From DATEPR01 sp036502345 (GTDB lineage Bacteria; Actinomycetota; Actinomycetes; Mycobacteriales; Pseudonocardiaceae), in NCBI GenBank assembly GCA_036502345.1, contig DASXYT010000305.1, positions 1 to 52,790 of the forward strand: a DNA stretch of 52,790 nt, in the 5' to 3' direction. This document shows, in pieces, positions 1 through 8,424 of this stretch. The notes under the pieces were generated by a model. The model was not told the origin of the DNA, did not search any database, and saw nothing but the letters and a program-made list of their open reading frames with translations. The translations under genes were made by a program, and so were the position numbers. Numbering within the stretch: the first letter of the stretch is position 1; each line of letters begins with the position of its first letter.

Positions 1-111
1 CCATCCGAGCCGGTTGGCCAGCTCAAGACCGTTGTACCCGGCCAGTTCCCGCCGCCTCCGCAGCTCAACGCCCAACTCACGGCCATGCGCCGTTATCCTG
101 TCCTCAGCCAC
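1..111 (-). CDS. XRE-type helix-turn-helix regulator, N-terminus only
   Basis: Reading leftwards from a GTG at 111, 37 codons stay open to the window edge. The peptide contains HGRELGVELRRRRELAG followed by LELANRLGW. This is the usual opening of actinomycete XRE-family DNA-binding proteins: a charged first helix, then the start of the helix-turn-helix. Members with this opening often regulate morphology or sit beside small DUF397 proteins, but the rest of this gene is outside the window. There is no clear ribosome-binding site before 111, so the transcript may be leaderless or the start may differ slightly. The gene diverges from the VOC gene at 222, leaving 110 bp for both promoters. Confidence 0.6.
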   Translation of the reverse strand, partial: MAEDRITAHGRELGVELRRRRELAGYNGLELANRLGW

Positions 112-221
112 CGTGGCAACGTACGCCCGTCGCACCACCACAACCTGCGAAAACACGTGATATCCACACCAAAGGACCACCTGGCAACAACTCTTGCCCC
201 GCTCGAAACTAAGCTGCCCGG

Positions 222-572
222 GTGACGACAGATCTGTTCGCCGGCATTCCTGTCCGTGACTACACCGCTGCCGTGGCCTGGTACGAGCGGCTGTTGGGCA
301 AGGCTCCGTCGTTCCTGCCCAACGACACCGAGGCGGTGTGGGAGGTCACCGAGCACGGTTATCTGTACATCGAGGTGCGCCCCGACCACGCCGGGCACGC
401 CAAGCACACCGTGTTTCTCGGCGACTTCGACGACCGTATCGCGCAGATCGCCGAACGCGGCCTTGAGCCTGCCGAGTCGGAGACGTACGACAACGGTGTA
501 CGCAAGGCGACCTTCCGCGACCCGGACGGCAACGAGATCGGCTTGGGCGGCGGCCCGGTCAGCGAACAATGA
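222..572 (+). CDS. VOC (glyoxalase/bleomycin-resistance) family protein
   Basis: A 116-residue single-domain vicinal-oxygen-chelate protein. The N-terminal stretch IPVRDYTAAVAWYERLLG is the typical first beta-alpha unit, and the C-terminal FRDPDGNEIGL is the family's conserved last strand with its metal-binding Glu. Two such modules normally pair to form an active site, so it probably works as a dimer. The substrate cannot be told from sequence: relatives include glyoxalases, epimerases and drug-binding proteins. The start is GTG at 222. No convincing Shine-Dalgarno sequence is visible, but the domain begins directly after it. Its last 14 bases overlap the 3' end of the convergent aftA gene. 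Confidence 0.85.
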   Translation: MTTDLFAGIPVRDYTAAVAWYERLLGKAPSFLPNDTEAVWEVTEHGYLYIEVRPDHAGHAKHTVFLGDFDDRIAQIAERGLEPAESETYDNGVRKATFRDPDGNEIGLGGGPVSEQ

Positions 573-2475
573 CCGTGTACGGACCGACCTCGCGGCTGGT
601 GAAGTGGGCTGATGCGAAGAGTCTGGCGGGGAACGTGATGGTGTGCGTCCTGTTGTCGAACGGGAAGTCCGTCGTGACGATGCCGAACGGATAGTTGCCC
701 TGGGCATCACGGCTGAAGACGAACACGTTCGGCGTCCGGAACGTGCTGGACGTCAGGTCCGACCACAACTCCGCAGCGGTACTTGCCTGCGACCAGCGCA
801 CCAACTCCTGGTTCCGCTCGGGATACAGGGCGAGCGGGTTGGCGTACTGCTCCTTGTTCGTCTGGAAGCTGAAGTACGGCTGGAAGTCCAGCAGCGGGTA
901 GTCGTTGGTGAGCAGGACGTCGTTCTGTGGCAGCCGTCCGGACAGCCGGGCGATGGTCTGGATCAACTGGTCGTTGTACTTGTCCGGTGGGGCGAACGCG
1001 CCACCGAGCAAACCCTGCACGCTGGCCGACGGTGTCTGTGTCAGGGCAACCGTGACCAGCACGGCGAGCACCGGCACCAGCGTTCGGACACCGCGCCACT
1101 TGTCGGGAACAAGGACGACGAGATCGATCAGGCCGAACGCGCAGGCGCACCACAGGACGATCTCGCCCACCTTGGCGATGTGCGACGGCAGGAGTGTGGT
1201 GTCGTCGGCGAGCGCCAGCGTGGACAGGAACTGCCAGCCGACGCAGGCCAGGACCGTGATACCGAATGCCTGCGCGATTGTGCTTCTTCGCCACGCGAGG
1301 ATGATCCACACCAGGCCGACCATGCAGATGGCACCGGTGATCGTCGGCGACAGCATCGGAGTACCCAGCGTGGCCATGTCGAGGGGGAAGAACTGGGCGG
1401 CGGCGTTCCCGGCCGATGGATCTCGTATCGCCGAGTACAGGTACGGCCCCCACACCAACAGCGTGATCGGCAGCGCCGCGATCCCGATCAGGACCAACCT
1501 GGTGACCAGCGGCAGGGCGAGGCCGCGCATGGCCGTCCTGCCCGCCGCAACCGCGAGCACCACGACGAGCAGGACCTCGAAACCGAACACCAGGGTGTAC
1601 GTGGCCGCCGCGATGCTGATTCCGACGCCGATCAACACCGTTGCCGGACCGAGGTCGATCACGCCACGCCGATCTGCGATCGATCTGAAGAGCCGCCACG
1701 CGAGTACGGCGATCGGCGGGATGAAGGTCATCGCGACCCAGGAGTACGGCTCATATGGGCCGAGAACGGTTCCTGCCAGCGCGAACACGGTCGCCACAGC
1801 GAACGCTCTTCGACGTGAGACGATCAGGCTCCACAGGGCGAACGACAACGAGGACATGACGGCGATCGTCAGAATGGCGAACGGCTTGTAGGCCGACCAC
1901 GCGGGATCGCCGACGAGATTGGCGAATCGGCCGCCGAGCCAGAACCAACCGGCTGGATAATAAGGCGGTAGGCCTGCGTAGTTGCCATCCGTCAACGAAG
2001 GCGACACGGTGAGCCGCTGAAGGTACTGCATACGGAAGAACTGGTCGCCGCTCATGCCGTTCAGGTAGAACGGTGTGCCGAACAGCAGCAACGCCTGCAC
2101 AGTAGAGGTCAGGGCAGCAGGCAGTATCCATGCGGCGACCGTCTTGGGTCGCGACCAGCGCCGCCACAGCAGGGCAACCGTCACGCAGCCCAGGACGAAC
2201 ACGGCCGACCAGGTAAGTGCGGTCGGTACATTCGATTGCCTCGGGATCGGTAATCGGTTGACGACGAACTGAACGAGAACGCTCACGGCCGAGGCCACAA
2301 TGAGCACGGCCGCTACTTCGCCACAGAACGAAAGCACCCGGCCACGGTCCGGCAGCGGATCCCGCACCGCCTCCGCGGGGCGGTCCGCTCGCGTGACCAG
2401 ACCTTGGTGACTATCGATCAACATTCTTGATGTGTCTTTCGGTAGGAGGCTTGAGCGCGGGCCGCTATTTCCCAC
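559..2475 (-). CDS. aftA: Galactan 5-O-arabinofuranosyltransferase AftA
   Basis: A 638-residue polytopic membrane protein. AftA (GT85) transfers the first arabinofuranose from decaprenyl-phospho-arabinose to the galactan of arabinogalactan. Evidence: hydrophobic segments fill residues 50-480; an early extracytoplasmic loop holds GDQFFRMQYLQRLT (about 143-156); the family hallmark YPAGWFWLGGR lies at about 173-183; and a soluble C-terminal domain of about 150 residues follows, as in the two-domain Pfam architecture. The length fits mycobacterial AftA (about 640 aa). Start is uncertain: GTG at 2475 or ATG at 2424, neither with a good ribosome-binding site. In mycobacteria the gene sits in the emb cell-wall locus; none of those neighbours is present here. 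Confidence 0.9.
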   Translation of the reverse strand: MGNSGPRSSLLPKDTSRMLIDSHQGLVTRADRPAEAVRDPLPDRGRVLSFCGEVAAVLIVASAVSVLVQFVVNRLPIPRQSNVPTALTWSAVFVLGCVTVALLWRRWSRPKTVAAWILPAALTSTVQALLLFGTPFYLNGMSGDQFFRMQYLQRLTVSPSLTDGNYAGLPPYYPAGWFWLGGRFANLVGDPAWSAYKPFAILTIAVMSSLSFALWSLIVSRRRAFAVATVFALAGTVLGPYEPYSWVAMTFIPPIAVLAWRLFRSIADRRGVIDLGPATVLIGVGISIAAATYTLVFGFEVLLVVVLAVAAGRTAMRGLALPLVTRLVLIGIAALPITLLVWGPYLYSAIRDPSAGNAAAQFFPLDMATLGTPMLSPTITGAICMVGLVWIILAWRRSTIAQAFGITVLACVGWQFLSTLALADDTTLLPSHIAKVGEIVLWCACAFGLIDLVVLVPDKWRGVRTLVPVLAVLVTVALTQTPSASVQGLLGGAFAPPDKYNDQLIQTIARLSGRLPQNDVLLTNDYPLLDFQPYFSFQTNKEQYANPLALYPERNQELVRWSQASTAAELWSDLTSSTFRTPNVFVFSRDAQGNYPFGIVTTDFPFDNRTHTITFPARLFASAHFTSREVGPYTVIVR

Positions 2476-2812
2476 GTATCGCGAGCGAAGATCTGTTCGT
2501 TACGCGAGGTTGCCCTTCGTCGATAATGTGCCGTGGTCCAGATGTTCCATCAGCGATTAAATGGTTAAGACTGGTGTTTATGCAGGTCAGAACTGTTTAG
2601 CCACGCAGCTACCCGCCTGATATACTCATGATTAACCCATCGGTTGACCTAAGTGGACAGTTTCAGTCACGGTCGAATAGAACACGTCAATGCCCGCGAA
2701 GAGCCGGCGCAGCGACCGGCAGACGTGCGATCGGTCACCAAATGACACAACGACATCGTGTTCGCCGAACGCTGTGTGGCCTTCAGCCACTGGATGCTGG
2801 GAACCTGACCCC
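2476..2812. other. Divergent intergenic region between aftA and oxidoreductase
   Basis: This 337-bp stretch is clearly richer in A+T than its surroundings. I see no convincing gene, and short open frames in it have no coding character. It should carry the promoters for aftA (leftward) and the Gfo/Idh/MocA gene (rightward); an extended -10 element is listed separately. Confidence 0.6.
2618..2626 (+). promoter_or_regulatory. Extended -10 promoter element
   Basis: The sequence TGATATACT matches the extended -10 consensus (TGn followed by TATAMT), in an A+T-rich spacer and pointing towards the oxidoreductase gene at 2813. No good -35 box is seen, which is usual for extended -10 promoters. A transcript would have a leader of about 180 nt. 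Prediction only. Confidence 0.35.
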
Positions 2813-3892
2813 ATGACACAACCAGGAACCTTCGGCCTGATCGGCAGCGGGTGGCGCGCCGAGTTCTTCCTCCGCCTGGCCAGCCAGTTGCCCGAGCGCT
2901 TCCGCGCGACCGGCCTGGTCACCCGCTCGGCCGAGCGGGGCGCCGAGATCACCGCCACGTGGGGCGTGCCGTGCTTCCGGACCGTGGCCGAACTGATCGC
3001 CCACAGCCAGCAGGACGTGGTGATCCCGTGCGTGCCGTGGCCCGTGACACCGCAGGTGACCGTCGAACTGGTCGAGCATGGCGTGAAGGTGCTCGCCGAG
3101 ACGCCGCCGGCACCGGACGTGGCCGGTCTGCGGCAACTGTGGCAGGCGGTCGGCGGCACGGGACTGGTCCAGGTCGCTGAGCAGTACATGTTGATGCCGG
3201 CGCACGCGGCCCGAGGGGCGGTCGTCGGCCAGGGCGTGATCGGCGAGGCGACCTCCGTGCAGGTGTCGTCAACGCACCTGTACCACGCGGTGTCGATGAT
3301 CCGAGGGCTGCTCGGCGTCGGGTTCGCGCCGGCCCGCGTCACGGCGCAGTCGTTCACCGCGCCGCTCGCCGACCCGATCAAGCCGACCGGCTGGACCGAC
3401 GACCTGATTCCGAAGCCGGCGGCGACCATGCTCGCCACGATCGACTTCGACGGCCGGATGGGGCTGTACGACTTCACCGACAACCAGTGGTGGAACCCGT
3501 TGCGCGGCAGGCGAATCGTCATCCGGGGCTCGCTCGGCGAGATCATCGACGATCGGGTCACCAGGGTCGTCGACGAGCGCACGGTGGTGGAGTCACCGCT
3601 GGTCCGCAGGCGGGCCGGCACGGATCTCGACCTGCGCGGTGTGGATCTGGAGCACATCAGCTTCGACGGGAAGGTGTTGTGGCGCAACGAGTCCTTCGGT
3701 GCTCGGCTGTCCGAGGACGACATCGCCGTGGTTGACCTGCTGGCCAGCACGATCGCGTGGAGCCGGGACGAGGGGCCACCGCCGTATCCGCTCGCCGACG
3801 GCTGCCAGGACCACCTGATCAGCCTGGCCATCGAGGAGTCGGCCAGGACGGGCCAGCCGGTGACCACGGGGATGGAGATCTGGGTGTCGTAA
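2813..3892 (+). CDS. Gfo/Idh/MocA family NAD(P)-dependent oxidoreductase
   Basis: A 359-residue protein opening with a Rossmann nucleotide-binding motif, FGLIGSGWRAEFFLRLA (residues about 6-22). It continues with the family's alternating beta-alpha pattern, including VVIPCVPWP and LAETPPAPD in the place of the usual CEKP segment, and a C-terminal substrate/dimerisation domain. Members oxidise or reduce sugars, inositols and related polyols with NAD(P). The exact substrate cannot be assigned. I chose ATG 2813 because the Rossmann strand must be near the N-terminus; an in-frame start at 2690 would add 41 low-complexity residues. The ribosome-binding site is weak. Confidence 0.8.
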   Translation: MTQPGTFGLIGSGWRAEFFLRLASQLPERFRATGLVTRSAERGAEITATWGVPCFRTVAELIAHSQQDVVIPCVPWPVTPQVTVELVEHGVKVLAETPPAPDVAGLRQLWQAVGGTGLVQVAEQYMLMPAHAARGAVVGQGVIGEATSVQVSSTHLYHAVSMIRGLLGVGFAPARVTAQSFTAPLADPIKPTGWTDDLIPKPAATMLATIDFDGRMGLYDFTDNQWWNPLRGRRIVIRGSLGEIIDDRVTRVVDERTVVESPLVRRRAGTDLDLRGVDLEHISFDGKVLWRNESFGARLSEDDIAVVDLLASTIAWSRDEGPPPYPLADGCQDHLISLAIEESARTGQPVTTGMEIWVS

Positions 3893-3919
3893 CCATATCG
3901 ACTGTCACATTCATAATGC

Positions 3920-3934
3920 TAGTGTCTCTCACTA
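3920..3934. promoter_or_regulatory. Probable TetR operator before the efflux gene
   Basis: TAGTG-TCTCT-CACTA is a perfect inverted repeat with 5-bp arms and a 5-bp centre. It ends on the first base of the MFS start codon, with a -10-like CATAAT just upstream. Its position at the start of an exporter/TetR pair suggests the TetR protein at 5417 binds here to repress its own operon. Confidence 0.5.
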
Positions 3935-5442
3935 TGACAGACACTCGCTGGTTAGCGCTGGGCGCACTCAACCTCGCGGTGCTCGCGGTCGGCCTGGACG
4001 GCACGGTGTTGACCGTCGCCCTGCCGACGCTGGCGGGCGCGCTGCACGCAACCGAGTCGGACCTGCAGTGGTTCACCTCGGGATATCTGCTGGTCCTGGC
4101 CGCTGCCATGCTCCCGGCCGGCCTGCTCGGCGACCGCTACGGCAGGCGGACCGTGCTGGTCGGCTCGTTGGCGCTGTTCGCGGTCGGGTCGGCAGCGTGT
4201 GCGTTCGCTCCGACGCCCGCCTGGTTCGTGGCCGCCAGGATGGTCGTCGGCATCGCGGGCGCCGGCATCATCGTGATGGCGCTCGCGTCGATCACCGTGC
4301 TGTTCAGCGAGGCCGAGCGGCCCAAGGCGATCGGCGTCTGGTCGGCGGCGAACTTCCTGGCCACGCCGGTCGGGCCGATCCTGGGCGGCTGGCTGCTCAC
4401 GCACTACTGGTGGGGTTGGGTGTTCCTGATCAACCTGCCGATCGCCGCCATCGGGCTGGTCGCCGCGGCGCTGCTGGTGCCGCAGTACCGCGCCAGGCTG
4501 CGGCCTGCCATCGACTGGCCCGGCATCATCCTGTCCACGGTCGGCCTGGTCGCCGTCACCTACGGGCTGATCGAGACCGGCGAGCACGGCTGGACGTCGC
4601 TGAGCACGCTGTTGCCGATGATCATCGGGCTAGCGCTGCTCGCGGTGTTCTTCCGGTACGAGCGACGGACCGCGACGCCACTCGTGGACCCTGGCCTGTT
4701 CAGATCGCGGTCGTACACGTGGGGTGTGCTGCTGGTCGCGGTCGCGATCCTGGCCATGATCGGTGTGCTGTTCCTGATGCCGCAGTTCTTCCAGGGCGTG
4801 CTGGGTACCGACGCGTTGGGCTCGGGCCTGCGGGTGCTGCCGTTGATCGGTGGCCTGGTGGTCGGCGCGATCCCGGCGAGCGCGGCGGCGCGGCTGATCG
4901 GCGCCAAGGCGACGGTGGCGGCGGGCTTCGCGGTGCTGGTCATCGGCCTGGTGCTCGGCGCGATGACCACGGCCGACGACGGCACCGGGTTCATCGCGCT
5001 GTGGATGGCGCTGACCGGGCTGGGCATGGGCCTCGCCGTGTCGACGTCGGCGTCGGCAGCGCTGGCCGTGCTGTCCGACGAGCAGAGCGGCATCGGTTCG
5101 GCCGTGCTCCAGGCGGTGAACAAGCTCGGCGGGCCGTTCGGCGCGGCCGTGCTGGGCAGTGTCCAACTGGCCGCCTACCAGGGCCGGCTCGATCCACATG
5201 CGTCCGATGCGGTCCGGGCCAGCGTGTTCGGTGGCGTGGCCGAAGCCACCAGAGTGGGCTCGCCGGCACTGCTCACCGAGGTCCGGACGGCCTTCGCGCA
5301 CGGACTGGACAGCGCGTTGGTCGTGTCGGCGGGCGTCGCCGTGGTGGGTCTCGCGCTAGCGTTGGTGTTCCTGCCACACCGAAGCGAGGGCAGCCCGCCC
5401 CGAGAGGAGCTCGACAGTGCCGCCAGCGCAGCCGCCCGGTGA
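3934..5442 (+). CDS. MFS drug exporter, DHA2 (14-helix) type
   Basis: A 502-residue inner-membrane transporter. It begins LNLAVLAVGLDGTVLTVALP (motif with the Asp of DHA2 helix 1), has the loop 2-3 motif GDRYGRRTVL, and shows about 14 hydrophobic segments. Between helices 5 and 6 it carries the antiporter-like PVGPILGGWLL. DHA2 proteins export drugs or secreted metabolites using the proton gradient; the substrate is unknown. ATG 3934 and ATG 3916 are both in frame; I prefer 3934, although it leaves almost no leader after the promoter. The 3' end overlaps the TetR gene by 26 bases, so the two are one operon, and an operator-like inverted repeat covers the start. Confidence 0.88.
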   Translation: MTDTRWLALGALNLAVLAVGLDGTVLTVALPTLAGALHATESDLQWFTSGYLLVLAAAMLPAGLLGDRYGRRTVLVGSLALFAVGSAACAFAPTPAWFVAARMVVGIAGAGIIVMALASITVLFSEAERPKAIGVWSAANFLATPVGPILGGWLLTHYWWGWVFLINLPIAAIGLVAAALLVPQYRARLRPAIDWPGIILSTVGLVAVTYGLIETGEHGWTSLSTLLPMIIGLALLAVFFRYERRTATPLVDPGLFRSRSYTWGVLLVAVAILAMIGVLFLMPQFFQGVLGTDALGSGLRVLPLIGGLVVGAIPASAAARLIGAKATVAAGFAVLVIGLVLGAMTTADDGTGFIALWMALTGLGMGLAVSTSASAALAVLSDEQSGIGSAVLQAVNKLGGPFGAAVLGSVQLAAYQGRLDPHASDAVRASVFGGVAEATRVGSPALLTEVRTAFAHGLDSALVVSAGVAVVGLALALVFLPHRSEGSPPREELDSAASAAAR

Positions 5443-6028
5443 CGCGACGGGGACCGGGCTACGCCAACGGAAACGTGCCAAGGTGCGCAAGGAGATCCAG
5501 GACAACGCGCTGCGGCTGTTCCGCGAACACGGCTACGAGGCGACCACCGTGCAACAGGTCGCCGAGGCGGCCGTGATCTCGGAGAGCACGCTCTACCGCT
5601 ACTTCCCCACCAAGGCCGACATCGTGATGAGCGACGACCTGGACCCGATGTTCGTCGAGGTGTTCCGGGCCCAGCCTGCCGAACTCGGCGCGGTGCCGGC
5701 GATCCGGACGTCGCTGACGACGGTGCTGGGCACGCTGTCCGAGGAGGACACCGCACGGCAGCGGGAACTGCTCGCGCTCATCCTGTCCGTACCGGACCTG
5801 CGGGCCTCGATGCTGGACCAGTTGGCGGGCGGGATCCAACTGCTGGCCGACGAACTGGGCCTGCGCACCGGCCGACCGGCCGACGACCCGGCCGTGCGGG
5901 CACTGGCCGGTGCCATCATCGGTGCCGCCATCGCGGTGATGTTCACGGTGGCAACCGACCCGGCCGCCGACCTGATCACGATGCTGGACGAGGCGATCGG
6001 CGCCCTCAGTGACGCATTGAACCTCTGA
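5417..6028 (+). CDS. TetR-family regulator of the adjacent exporter
   Basis: A 203-residue TetR repressor. The helix-turn-helix is ATTVQQVAEAAVISESTLYRYFPTK-like at about residues 40-64, split here as TTVQQVAEAAVISES and TLYRYFPTK. The C-terminal two thirds form the ligand-binding helical domain. The GTG start at 5417 follows AGAGGAGCT, an excellent ribosome-binding site, so it lies inside the end of the exporter gene. The likely target is the inverted repeat at 3920-3934; the transported compound would be the natural inducer, though nothing in sequence shows what that is. Confidence 0.88.
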   Translation: MPPAQPPGDATGTGLRQRKRAKVRKEIQDNALRLFREHGYEATTVQQVAEAAVISESTLYRYFPTKADIVMSDDLDPMFVEVFRAQPAELGAVPAIRTSLTTVLGTLSEEDTARQRELLALILSVPDLRASMLDQLAGGIQLLADELGLRTGRPADDPAVRALAGAIIGAAIAVMFTVATDPAADLITMLDEAIGALSDALNL

Positions 6029-6086
6029 CACGGCGGTCGGGTCGGATAGCGTCCATGCCAGTACCCGTGGCGCAGGAAGGACCAGC

Positions 6087-7007
6087 ATGGCCGAGCATCG
6101 CCTGGACCCCACTCCGGACACCGTGACCGACGTGTTCTCCAGAGAACTGCCACCGGTGCTCACCGTGGACCCCGGCGACACGCTGGTCGTGCGGTCGCTG
6201 GACGCGTCCGGCAACCTGGAGCGGCAGACCAAGCCCGGCGAGGACATGCCGAAGATGCTGGCCGACCGGCGTGGCCACTGCCTGACCGGGCCGATCGAGG
6301 TGCGGGGCGCCGAGCCAGGGATGATGCTGGCCGTGCGGCTGGTGTCGCTGCGGCCGGACGACTGGGGCTGGACCGTCGCTGCGGCCGTGGACAACCCGCT
6401 GAACCGGATGCTCGGCATCGCCGGCGAGCCGCCCGTGTGGCTGCTGTGGGACGTGGACGCCGACAAGGGCACGGCCACCAACGACCGCGGCCTGACCGTG
6501 GACATCGCCCCGTTCCTCGGGGTCACCGGCCTGCCACCGGACGAACCGGGCGAACACTCCACCGTGCCGCCGAGGGCCAGCGGCGGCAACGTCGACTGCC
6601 GGGAACTGACCGCCGGGTCGACGCTCTACCTGCCGGTCACCGTGCCGGGCGCGCTGCTGTGCATGGGTGACGGGCACGCGGCGCAGGGCGACGGCGAGGT
6701 GTCCGGTACCGCCGTCGAGTGCGGGATGACCACCACCTGCGTCCTGGACCTGGTGACCGACGCGCCGGTGCCGACAGCGCACGCGGTCACCCCGACGGCG
6801 CGGATCACGTTCGGCTTCAGCGCCGATCTCAACGAAGCCACCGGAGCCGCGCTGGACGCGATGCTCGGCTGGCTCCAGACCCTGTTCGACGTCGACAAGA
6901 CAACGGCGCTCGCGCTGGCCAGCCCGACGGTGGACCTGCGGGTCACGCAGGTCGCCAACCAGGTGTGGGGCGTGCACGCCGTGCTGCCGAACGGGGTGCT
7001 GCGGTGA
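6087..7007 (+). CDS. Acetamidase/formamidase family protein
   Basis: A 306-residue metal-dependent amidase of the FmdA/AmdA family, which hydrolyses formamide, acetamide or similar small amides to ammonia and the acid. Recognisable features: RRGHCLTGPIEVRGAEPG in the N-terminal half, GGNVDCREL, and the signature GDGHAAQGDGEVSGTAVE (about residues 193-210). The start ATG 6087 is preceded by GGAAGGACC. Its stop overlaps the next start by four bases (GTGA), so it is translationally coupled to a MetX-like alpha/beta hydrolase. This suggests the two act in sequence on one amide or ester substrate. Confidence 0.85.
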   Translation: MAEHRLDPTPDTVTDVFSRELPPVLTVDPGDTLVVRSLDASGNLERQTKPGEDMPKMLADRRGHCLTGPIEVRGAEPGMMLAVRLVSLRPDDWGWTVAAAVDNPLNRMLGIAGEPPVWLLWDVDADKGTATNDRGLTVDIAPFLGVTGLPPDEPGEHSTVPPRASGGNVDCRELTAGSTLYLPVTVPGALLCMGDGHAAQGDGEVSGTAVECGMTTTCVLDLVTDAPVPTAHAVTPTARITFGFSADLNEATGAALDAMLGWLQTLFDVDKTTALALASPTVDLRVTQVANQVWGVHAVLPNGVLR

Positions 7008-8017
7008 ACTGGCCGATCACGGACGGAGTGTTCGACCTCGGCGACACGCAGGTCGAGCGCGGCGGGACGATCAAGGACGCCAAGCTCACCTGGCAGGCCC
7101 ACGGCACGCTGAATGCCGCTCGGGACAACGTGATCGTCTACCCGTGCAGCTACACGGCGACCCACGAGGACCTGGCCTGGCTGATCGGGCCGGACGGGAT
7201 TCTCGACCCGACGCGCTGGTTCATCGTGATACCGGACATGTTCGGCAACGGCCTGTCCTCCAGTCCGTCCAACACACCCGACTATCCCGGCCTGGTCACC
7301 ATGCGGGACAACGTGGCTGCCCAACGGCGGCTGTTGGCCGAGCACTTCAGCGTGGACCGGGTCGCCGCTGTATATGGGTTCTCGATGGGTGCCGGGCAGG
7401 CGTACCACTGGGCGGCCACGTTCCCGGAACTGGTCGAGCGGGCCATCGTGGTGTGCGGCAGTTCGCGGACCGCCGTGCACAACCAGGTGTTCCTGTCCGG
7501 TTTGTTACGCATCCTGGAAGCTGCGCCGGAACACGAGGGCAACGGCAGGTTCAGCGCCGAGCCCGCGTTGGCGCTCAAGGCGTTCGGGCACGTGTACGCG
7601 GGCTGGGGGCTGAGCCAGGACTTCTACCGGGCCGACCTGTACCGCACCGCGCTCGGCGCGGCCGATCTGGACGACTTCCTGCGCACCGACTGGGAAGAGG
7701 GCTTCGGCGCGGCCAGTGCCGCCAATCTCTATGCGCAGGCGATGACCTGGTACCACGCGGACATCAGCGCCGACCCGCGCTACGGCGGTGACCTGCACGC
7801 GGCGCTGGCTGCCATCCAGGCGAAGGTGCTGCTGCTGCCCGGCGAGACCGACCTCTATTTCCGGGTCGCCGACAACGCGGCCGACCTCCCGTTCCTGGCG
7901 AACGCCGAACTGCGGCCGATCCCGAGCATCTGGGGTCACCAGGCCGGTGCGCCGGGCAGGAACGAGGAGGACTTCGAGTTCCTGAAGGCCGCGGTGCTGG
8001 AGTGGCTGGACCGCTAG
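7004..8017 (+). CDS. Alpha/beta hydrolase related to homoserine O-acetyltransferase (MetX-like)
   Basis: A 337-residue alpha/beta-fold protein. It has the family features LDPTRWFIVIPDMFGNGLSS and SPSN, the nucleophile elbow YGFSMGAGQ (Ser about 127), a later Asp in PGETDLYF, and a His in IWGHQAG near the end. This pattern is that of MetX-like acyltransferases and their hydrolase relatives. A role in methionine synthesis is unlikely, because no other methionine gene is near and it is coupled (GTGA) to an acetamidase. More probably it is an esterase or acyltransferase in a small-amide pathway. GTG 7004 is chosen because of that overlap. Confidence 0.8.
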   Translation: MNWPITDGVFDLGDTQVERGGTIKDAKLTWQAHGTLNAARDNVIVYPCSYTATHEDLAWLIGPDGILDPTRWFIVIPDMFGNGLSSSPSNTPDYPGLVTMRDNVAAQRRLLAEHFSVDRVAAVYGFSMGAGQAYHWAATFPELVERAIVVCGSSRTAVHNQVFLSGLLRILEAAPEHEGNGRFSAEPALALKAFGHVYAGWGLSQDFYRADLYRTALGAADLDDFLRTDWEEGFGAASAANLYAQAMTWYHADISADPRYGGDLHAALAAIQAKVLLLPGETDLYFRVADNAADLPFLANAELRPIPSIWGHQAGAPGRNEEDFEFLKAAVLEWLDR

Positions 8018-8049
8018 CACTGTCAGGGGTACCGGATACGTTGCTGGGC

Positions 8050-8424
8050 ATGGACGAATGGACCGTGGCCGATCACCTGCGTGACATGCCGGCCGAGTCG
8101 GTGGCGCTGTACGAGCGGTTCATCGAGTTGGTCGCCGCACACGGGCCGTTCACGTACCGCGTGACCAAGACGATGATCACGGTCAAGGGCGTCCGCCGAG
8201 GCTTCGCGGGCACCCGGCCGACTTCGCGTGGGCTGGCCGGGTACTTCGACATCCAGCGGGTGGTCACCGACCCGCGCATTCTGCGTGCCGACCCGTACAC
8301 GATGCGGCTGTACGTGCACCAGTTCCGGATCACCGCGCCGGAGCAGTTGGACGAGACGTTCGCGGGCTGGCTCGGCGAGGCCTACCGAGTCGGCGCGGGC
8401 GACCATCTCGCTGCTCCAGCCTAG
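8050..8424 (+). CDS. DUF5655 domain protein
   Basis: A 124-residue protein. I recognise the DUF5655 pattern: VALYERFIELVAAHGPFTYR near the N-terminus, a central VKGVRRGFAGTRPTSRGLAGYF with many basic residues, and VYQFRI-like final strands ending in FAGWLGEAYRVG. Function unknown; related domains occur alone or beside transport and DNA-binding proteins. ATG 8050 fits the domain start. The last 95 bases overlap the 3' end of the convergent MFS gene, mostly beyond the conserved domain. Confidence 0.7.
   Translation: MDEWTVADHLRDMPAESVALYERFIELVAAHGPFTYRVTKTMITVKGVRRGFAGTRPTSRGLAGYFDIQRVVTDPRILRADPYTMRLYVHQFRITAPEQLDETFAGWLGEAYRVGAGDHLAAPA

Noticed and set aside
2690..2812. An upstream start for the Gfo/Idh/MocA gene
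   Set aside because: The extra 41 residues are low-complexity and would displace the Rossmann motif from the N-terminus.
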